A stretch of DNA of 5,105 nucleotides from a bacterium. Its GTDB lineage: Bacteria > Hydrogenedentota > Hydrogenedentia > Hydrogenedentiales > SLHB01. Positions 1 to 3,392 of this stretch are shown in pieces. Position 1 is the stretch's first letter. The number at the start of each line of letters is the position of its first letter. A program made the position numbers and the translations under genes. The notes beneath the pieces were generated by a model. That model did not search any database. It was not told where the DNA came from and worked only from the letters and a program-made list of their open reading frames with translations. The stretch spans positions 1 to 5,105 of the forward strand of contig JAAEQP010001280.1 in NCBI GenBank assembly GCA_024231375.1, given 5' to 3'.

Positions 1-9
1 AAAGGGATG

Positions 10-14
10 GGAGG
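10..14 (+). promoter_or_regulatory. Ribosome binding site that decides the start of the first gene
   Basis: GGAGG lies 7 nt before the ATG at 22, which is normal SD spacing. An in-frame ATG at 7 overlaps the approach to this site and has no SD of its own in the window, so the start at 22 is preferred. Confidence 0.7.
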
Positions 15-21
15 TGGAACG

Positions 22-255
22 ATGAAAAGCGCCACCGGACTCGTCCTCTTGCTTCCCACCTACCAGGCCATCCCCGCCTGTCGCAACGCCATCTCCGGCG
101 TCTGCCGGGGTGGCGGCTGTCCCTGCGCGTGCCACCGCCCGCCCAATGGGCTGCGTGGCCAGGGGATGCCGCAGGAAGAGATCGACGCTCACTGGGACCG
201 CCAGGCTGCGCTGTGCCCGCCCGCCGGGTCGCGCTTTCCCCTGGCGTGGGCGTAG
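22..255 (+). CDS. Small Cys-rich protein of unknown function
   Basis: This encodes a 77-residue protein that I do not recognise. A short hydrophobic stretch near residues 7-12 (LVLLLP) is too short to be a convincing signal peptide or membrane helix. The notable part is a Cys/His cluster: C20, C28, C33, C35, C37 and H38 (CRGGGCPCACH), with another Cys at 65. Such spacing could hold zinc or another metal, but no classical zinc-finger pattern is complete. The gene has a good SD at 10-14 and ends 14 nt before the primase-polymerase start, so the two are probably co-transcribed. A TGA at 23-25 in another frame overlaps its ATG as ATGA. An upstream gene may therefore end here by stop-start overlap, but only seven codons of it would be visible. 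Coding status rests on the SD, the spacing and the tight packing; function is unknown. Confidence 0.6.
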   Translation: MKSATGLVLLLPTYQAIPACRNAISGVCRGGGCPCACHRPPNGLRGQGMPQEEIDAHWDRQAALCPPAGSRFPLAWA

Positions 256-269
256 AGAGGAGATGACGT

Positions 270-1124
270 ATGATCCCGGATGAATTGACCGCTCGCGCAC
301 AGTGGATCGTCTGGCGTTCGGAGCAGCGCCGGGGCAGGGTCACAAAGGTGCCCTACGTACCCGGCACGCACCGGCACGCCAGGTCGAACGATCCTTCCAC
401 CTGGCGGACGTTCGAGGAGGCGATGGTGTCACACCGTCGTGATGGTTTCGACGGTGTCGGATACGCCTTTTCCGCGGACGACGGACTCACGGGTATCGAC
501 CTGGACCACTGCGCCGGTGAGTATGGCGTCCTGGACCCCTGGGCGCTTTGCATCGTGCGGGAGCTAGACTCTTACGCCGAGTGGAGTCCCAGCGGGCACG
601 GCGTGCACATCATCGTCCAGGCCCAGCTTCCGCCACGAGGACGCAAGCGGGGCGACGTCGAGATGTACGACCGGCTGCGCTTCTTTGCGACGACGGGGAA
701 CTGGTTGTCCATCACGCCCCCCACCGTCGAGAAGCGCCAGGCAGCGTTGGACGGATTGCACGCCCGCGTCTTTCCTCCACCTGCACCAAAGCGGGTGAAT
801 GCGCGCGTCTCCGCTTCCACCCCGGACGACGTGACACTGATCCGGAGAGCGCAGAGCGCCCGGAACGGGTTCAAGTTCGGCGCATTGTGGGCCGGTGATA
901 CGTCGCTGTACGCAGGGGAGGCAACGCCGGACGCAGCGAGGGTGACCTCGCCCTGTGCAGAATGCTGGGCTATTGGACCGGCGGCGACGCCGACCGCGTG
1001 GATCGGCTCTTTCGGCAATCAGGGCTGTATCGCCCCAAGTGGGACCGGCGTCACTATGCCGACGGTCGCACCTATGGACAGGCGACCATCGAAAAAGCAA
1101 TTCGCTAGAACAGAAGGAGGTTAA
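270..1124 (+). CDS. NrS-1-type primase-polymerase (PrimPol), C-terminus frameshifted
   Basis: This belongs to the archaeo-eukaryotic primase-like family that makes primers and extends DNA in plasmids and phages. Near the N-terminus are WIVW (12-15) and KVPY (26-29), both typical of this family. The catalytic elements follow in order: GIDLD with D77 and D79 (metal-binding DxD), SPSGHGVH with H113 (nucleotide-binding SxGxGxH), and EMYDRLRFFATTG with E131, R137 and F138. A Pro-rich linker near 169-175 leads to a helical domain starting near DDVTLIRRAQ and LWAGDTSLYAG. From residue about 217 the written frame loses all family resemblance and runs through the SD of the next gene to a stop at 1122-1124. 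The expected continuation is found in the -1 frame and ends at 1108. With one base restored at the GGGG run 915-918 the product is 279 residues, PrimPol plus helix-bundle domain, with no helicase domain. SD AGGAG at 258-262 is 7 nt before the start. The catalytic domain itself is intact. Either a real mutation or a homopolymer sequencing error explains the break. Confidence 0.9.
   Translation: MIPDELTARAQWIVWRSEQRRGRVTKVPYVPGTHRHARSNDPSTWRTFEEAMVSHRRDGFDGVGYAFSADDGLTGIDLDHCAGEYGVLDPWALCIVRELDSYAEWSPSGHGVHIIVQAQLPPRGRKRGDVEMYDRLRFFATTGNWLSITPPTVEKRQAALDGLHARVFPPPAPKRVNARVSASTPDDVTLIRRAQSARNGFKFGALWAGDTSLYAGEATPDAARVTSPCAECWAIGPAATPTAWIGSFGNQGCIAPSGTGVTMPTVAPMDRRPSKKQFARTEGG
920..1108 (+). other. 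Out-of-frame 3' part of the primase-polymerase gene
   Basis: Reading from 920 in the -1 frame relative to the start at 270 gives a family-like C-terminal helical domain. It contains DLALCRMLGYWTGG (from 944), RLFRQSGLYRPKW, and ADGRTYGQATIEKAIR followed by TAG at 1106-1108. This matches the usual end of NrS-1-like PrimPol helix-bundle domains. The restored stop falls just before the SD of dnaN, giving a gap of 18 nt, which is a more natural gene boundary than the stop at 1124. The stretch has no good start of its own and is best read as the displaced end of the upstream gene. Confidence 0.85.
1110..1121 (+). promoter_or_regulatory. Strong SD leader of dnaN, copy 1 of a shared 12-mer
   Basis: ACAGAAGGAGGT matches the anti-SD over AAGGAGGT, with GGAGG ending 6 nt before the ATG at 1127. 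The same 12 bases recur at 2532-2543 and 3375-3386 before two other genes. Confidence 0.8.
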
Positions 1125-1126
1125 CA

Positions 1127-2290
1127 ATGAAAGTTACGTGTTTACGAGAATCTTTGAACGAGGGGTTGGACGTCGTCGGACGAGCCGTTTCGTCACACAC
1201 CTCGCTTCCGTCGCTCAGCAACGTGCTCCTGGCGACGGACGGTGGGCGGCTCAAGCTCTGCGCCACCGACCTGCAGATCGGTATCACCTGCTGGCTGGGC
1301 GCTCGCGTGGAGGACGACGGAGCGATCAGTGTCCCGGCGCGCACCCTGACCGACCTGGTCAAGATGTTGCCCGACGGACCGGTCGATATGACGCTGCACG
1401 ACGCCGCGCTGAAGCTCAACCTGCGCGCGGGTCGCACCGAGGCGAATTTGCACGGTCTCGACGCTGCCGACTTTCCGGCCGTGATGCTGCCCGATGAGGG
1501 AGAGACGATCACGGTCGATGCAGATGTACTGCGCGAGGCCATCGACCAGGTCGCCTTTAGCGCCAGCGACGACGAGAGCCGCCCGATCTTGACCGGCGTG
1601 TCCGCCGAGTTTGAAGGTGAGCAACTTACACTGGCAGCCGCCGACGGCATCCGTCTCGCGGTGCGCACCATCCCGCTGGCCCTGCCTGTCCTGCCTGTCG
1701 GCAGACAAGGCGGCAGACAAGGTCACCCCGTCGTGGACGCTTTCAGCATCATCGTCCCGGCGCGGTCGCTGGTCGAGTTGAGCCGCATCGTCAAGCGAGA
1801 GACGGGTTCGGTCGAGATCGTCGTCCCATCCACCCGGAATATGGTTTTCTTCCAGACCGGCGACGTCGTGTTGGCGTCGCAACTGATCGAGGGCAAGTTC
1901 CCGGATTATGGGCGCATCATTCCCACCGAACATGCGACGCGGACAGTGGTCAATCTGGCGGCGTTCTCGAGAGCGTGCAAGAAGGCGCTCGTCTTTGCCC
2001 GCGACAATGGGCACATCGCGCATCTAAAGGTCGAGCACGGGCTGCCAGGCTGCGTCAATGTTTTAGCCAAATCAGTCGAATCTGGCGACGACAAGAGCGT
2101 GGTCGATGCCGACGTCGAGGGGCAAGCGGTCGAGATCAACTTTAACGTCAAGTACTTGATCTCCGCGCTCTCGGCGGTGGGCACGCCCCAGGTGGCATTG
2201 GAGACGACGGCGGCTACTCAGCCTGGCGTCATCCGTCCCGTGGGCGACGTGGACTATGTCCACGTGATCATGCCGATGCACCCGGACTAG
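1127..2290 (+). CDS. dnaN: DNA polymerase III beta subunit (sliding clamp)
   Basis: This is a 387-residue beta clamp, the dimeric ring that tethers polymerase and other partners to DNA. Family landmarks occur in order: LSNVLL in domain 1, SRPILTGV (151-158) in domain 2, FPDYGRIIP (258-266) near the start of domain 3, and a C-terminus of VGDVDYVHVIMPMHPD. M382-P383-M384 correspond to the conserved C-terminal residues of the hydrophobic partner-binding pocket, so this looks like a functional clamp. It is somewhat longer than the usual roughly 366-380 residues, mainly because of a low-complexity stretch at 186-199 (LPVLPVGRQGGRQG) encoded by short DNA repeats. The start is set by a strong SD 6 nt upstream. 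Its neighbour is a primase-polymerase rather than dnaA or recF, which suggests an element-borne clamp copy and not the chromosomal oriC gene. A strong terminator follows 26 nt after the stop. Confidence 0.96.
   Translation: MKVTCLRESLNEGLDVVGRAVSSHTSLPSLSNVLLATDGGRLKLCATDLQIGITCWLGARVEDDGAISVPARTLTDLVKMLPDGPVDMTLHDAALKLNLRAGRTEANLHGLDAADFPAVMLPDEGETITVDADVLREAIDQVAFSASDDESRPILTGVSAEFEGEQLTLAAADGIRLAVRTIPLALPVLPVGRQGGRQGHPVVDAFSIIVPARSLVELSRIVKRETGSVEIVVPSTRNMVFFQTGDVVLASQLIEGKFPDYGRIIPTEHATRTVVNLAAFSRACKKALVFARDNGHIAHLKVEHGLPGCVNVLAKSVESGDDKSVVDADVEGQAVEINFNVKYLISALSAVGTPQVALETTAATQPGVIRPVGDVDYVHVIMPMHPD
1682..1723 (+). repeat. In-frame tandem and palindromic repeat insertion in dnaN
   Basis: Two perfect tandem copies of CTGCCTGTC (1682-1690, 1691-1699) are followed by two 12-nt copies of GGCAGACAAGGY (1700-1711, 1712-1723). 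The halves are partly complementary. CTGCC (1691-1695) pairs with GGCAG (1700-1704) around a TGTC loop. CCTGT (1685-1689) extends this with ACAAGG (1705-1710), leaving one bulged C and one bulged A. All units are multiples of 3 nt, so the dnaN frame is kept and LPVLPVGRQGGRQG is added in a domain 2 loop. Confidence 0.85.
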
Positions 2291-2316
2291 ACGACAGGAA
2301 ACCCACGAAAAGACAG

Positions 2317-2352
2317 ACCAGGCAAGGAGCAGACACTCCTTGCCTGGTTTTT
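2317..2352 (+). terminator. Rho-independent terminator after dnaN
   Basis: A perfect 13-bp stem, ACCAGGCAAGGAG (2317-2329) with CTCCTTGCCTGGT (2336-2348), closes a 6-nt loop. It is followed directly by a T-run (2348-2352, then CTCTC). It lies 26 nt past the dnaN stop and would end the first transcript, so the genes from 2548 should need their own promoter. Confidence 0.94.
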
Positions 2353-2380
2353 CTCTCACACACGCAATCATATTTTCCGT

Positions 2381-2410
2381 AATCATTGCTCCATTCAGGA
2401 GCATTCGATT
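2381..2410. repeat. Inverted repeat in the leader
   Basis: TGCTCC (2387-2392) pairs with GGAGCA (2398-2403) around ATTCA. After an internal loop, AATC (2381-2384) can pair with GATT (2407-2410). There is no T-run directly after it, so it is more likely an operator or RNA hairpin than a second terminator. Confidence 0.5.
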
Positions 2411-2434
2411 TTACGTTGGCAAGTTCCCACTCGG

Positions 2435-2450
2435 GCGAATTGTCATTCGC
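2435..2450. repeat. Short palindrome, possible operator
   Basis: GCGAAT and ATTCGC form a perfect 6-bp inverted repeat around TGTC. It overlaps the best -35-like hexamer (TTGTCA, 2440-2445), which is where a repressor site could lie. No known regulator box matches it exactly. Confidence 0.4.
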
Positions 2451-2467
2451 ATAACAGTTTCAACATT
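2440..2467 (+). promoter_or_regulatory. Weak candidate sigma-70 promoter for the second operon
   Basis: TTGTCA (2440-2445) matches the -35 consensus at five of six bases. The best -10 at a 16-bp spacer is AACATT (2462-2467), with only three of six matches. The position, between terminator and operon, supports a promoter somewhere here more than these exact hexamers do. Confidence 0.25.
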
Positions 2468-2473
2468 CGACTT

Positions 2474-2495
2474 GCAGGCCAGAGCAACAGCCTGC
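2474..2495. repeat. Inverted repeat in the leader
   Basis: GCAGGC (2474-2479) and GCCTGC (2490-2495) form a 6-bp stem with a 10-nt loop. It would lie in the 5' untranslated RNA if transcription starts near the candidate promoter. Confidence 0.4.
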
Positions 2496-2503
2496 CACAC
2501 ACG

Positions 2504-2529
2504 CGCGGCGCTCCGATGAGTGGGCCGCG
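2504..2529. repeat. Inverted repeat just before the SD
   Basis: CGCGGC (2504-2509) and GCCGCG (2524-2529) form a GC-only 6-bp stem with a 14-nt loop. It ends 2 nt before the SD leader at 2532, so the hairpin could affect ribosome access. Confidence 0.4.
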
Positions 2530-2531
2530 AC

Positions 2532-2543
2532 ACAGAAGGAGGT
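2532..2543 (+). promoter_or_regulatory. Strong SD leader, copy 2 of the shared 12-mer
   Basis: ACAGAAGGAGGT is identical to the sequence before dnaN. GGAGG ends 5 nt before the ATG at 2548, which fixes that start. The match extends one base further upstream with copy 3 (CACAGAAGGAGGT). Confidence 0.8.
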
Positions 2544-2547
2544 ACAA

Positions 2548-3096
2548 ATGCTCACGATCAAGAACAGAAAAGGGATGGCGGTCGGGATCACGTCCGCGGC
2601 CGTCACCCCGGACGAGAGAATCGCGTTTCTCTCCATCGTCGGCGCTCAGACCGCCGTCAAGGCCTTGTGGGCGTCGGTGCTGAACCGGCGCGCAGCGCTC
2701 CACATCAGTGGACGCAGCAATTCCTACTATGGCGACGACAATGTGGAGTACGTGACCCTGAAACAGTCGCCTGCGCCGGGCGTGCACCATTGGGTGATGT
2801 TCCCCGAACCCGGACCGTCGGCCCCGTACCTGCTGCTCGTTCCCCTGGGAATGAGCAGAGAGGAACAACTGGTCAAACTGCTGAACCAACACACGCTCTG
2901 GCCGGTCAAGGACGAATGGGGCAGCGTGCTCTGGGAACAGGGCATCACCGCCGGTGACGACGACGTGTGCCTGATCCGGGAACTCGAGGTGCACGGCAAC
3001 CTCGATTGGGCCTACGCCGTCAGCACCATCGGATGGGACGACGTGATCGACCAGGCCGCTCGCCAGGGCAGTCTTTTCTTTGGAGGGCGACCATGA
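2548..3096 (+). CDS. Hypothetical protein, 182 residues
   Basis: I do not recognise this family. It looks like a soluble globular protein of mixed alpha/beta character. There is no signal peptide, no membrane segment and no obvious catalytic motif or Cys cluster. Visible features are an Ala/Trp-containing helix-like stretch near 34-46 (TAVKALWASVLNR), a Ser/Tyr/Asp/Asn stretch (SGRSNSYYGDDN), a Pro-rich turn (PEPGPSAPY), an acidic patch (AGDDDV) and an aromatic C-terminal part with GNLDWAYAVSTIGWDD. It opens the second operon, after a terminator and a structured leader, with an optimal SD. Its stop overlaps the next start as ATGA (3093-3096), so the two are translationally coupled. Coupling to a methyltransferase-helicase suggests an accessory role, but this is inference. 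Coding status is well supported by the SD, the length and the overlap. Confidence 0.85.
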   Translation: MLTIKNRKGMAVGITSAAVTPDERIAFLSIVGAQTAVKALWASVLNRRAALHISGRSNSYYGDDNVEYVTLKQSPAPGVHHWVMFPEPGPSAPYLLLVPLGMSREEQLVKLLNQHTLWPVKDEWGSVLWEQGITAGDDDVCLIRELEVHGNLDWAYAVSTIGWDDVIDQAARQGSLFFGGRP

Positions 3097-3392
3097 CGGT
3101 GAAACCTGAATGGGCGCTGCGCATCCTGGACACACTCGCGTCGAGCATCGCCTGGCTGCAAGAACGGGCCGCGATGGTCGAGCGCCCAATGCCCGACACA
3201 CCGGATAAACTCGTGGCCTGGGCCTTGGACGAGTTGACGATCCAGATCCACCAGGCCCAGAGCCATCCCGACAAAGCGGACGAGCGCTTGTCGTTCGCAA
3301 GCGAGATGGCATTTCTGGCATCGGTGCTGCTTTGGCAGGGAGCCAGGCCCGCGTTTCTCCCGTGGGAGAAGAGCACAGAAGGAGGTGAATGA
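3093..3392 (+). CDS. Small helical hypothetical protein, 99 residues
   Basis: I do not recognise this family. The sequence looks mostly alpha-helical and Trp-rich (WALRIL, IAWLQE, VAWALDEL, LLWQGA). It has two likely amphipathic helices in the first half and another near FASEMAFLASVLLW. That last stretch is moderately hydrophobic but contains a Glu and is short for a membrane helix. The start at 3093 is chosen because GGAGG (3082-3086) lies 6 nt upstream and the ATG overlaps the previous stop as ATGA. Its own stop (TGA 3390-3392) overlaps the next start as TGATG. Being sandwiched between two overlapping genes points to a small partner or regulator made in step with its neighbours. A protein-protein adaptor role would fit the helical content but is only a guess. 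Confidence 0.82.
   Translation: MTVKPEWALRILDTLASSIAWLQERAAMVERPMPDTPDKLVAWALDELTIQIHQAQSHPDKADERLSFASEMAFLASVLLWQGARPAFLPWEKSTEGGE
3375..3386 (+). promoter_or_regulatory. SD leader, copy 3 of the shared 12-mer, decides the start at 3392
   Basis: ACAGAAGGAGGT is the third identical copy. Two in-frame ATGs follow, at 3389 and 3392. GGAGG ends at 3385, giving spacers of 3 nt and 6 nt. The 6-nt spacer matches dnaN and the gene at 3093, so 3392 is preferred. Confidence 0.75.

Larger units (their letters stand above)
2353..2547 (+). other. Intergenic leader, A+T-richer, with several inverted repeats
   Basis: No convincing gene lies here. By hand count 2361-2470 is about 57% A+T, clearly higher than the flanking genes. 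The stretch holds four inverted repeats (2381-2410, 2435-2450, 2474-2495, 2504-2529) and four CATTC motifs. It sits between a strong terminator and a new operon, so it very likely carries the promoter and any operator of the downstream genes. Confidence 0.6.

Noticed and set aside
7..24. ATG at 7 as the start of the first gene
   Set aside because: The SD GGAGG (10-14) lies inside such a reading frame and is spaced correctly for the ATG at 22.
912..922. Programmed -1 ribosomal frameshift as the explanation for the primase break
   Set aside because: Read in frame, the bases around the GGGG run do not form a canonical X XXY YYZ slippery heptamer, and four G is short for transcriptional slippage. 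A deletion or sequencing error is simpler, though read or protein data would decide.
955..1497. Plus-strand reading frame across the primase-dnaN junction
   Set aside because: It overlaps well-supported dnaN coding sequence out of frame, is Arg-rich as GC-rich shadow frames are, and has no SD.
1193..2023. Long minus-strand frame opposite dnaN
   Set aside because: It is a shadow of a confidently recognised clamp gene; the translation shows no family features.
2435..2450. LexA-type SOS box
   Set aside because: The palindrome is GAAT-N4-ATTC in its core, not the GAAC-N4-GTTC of Gram-positive-type LexA sites, so I report only an unnamed inverted repeat.
2520..2957. Plus-strand frame starting with GTG in the leader
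   Set aside because: It reads through the SD of the gene at 2548 and overlaps it out of frame, with a low-complexity Arg/Gly/Gln composition.
3389..3391. ATG at 3389 as the start of the methyltransferase-helicase
   Set aside because: Only 3 nt separate it from GGAGG. The next in-frame ATG at 3392 has 6-nt spacing. The protein differs by one Met only.
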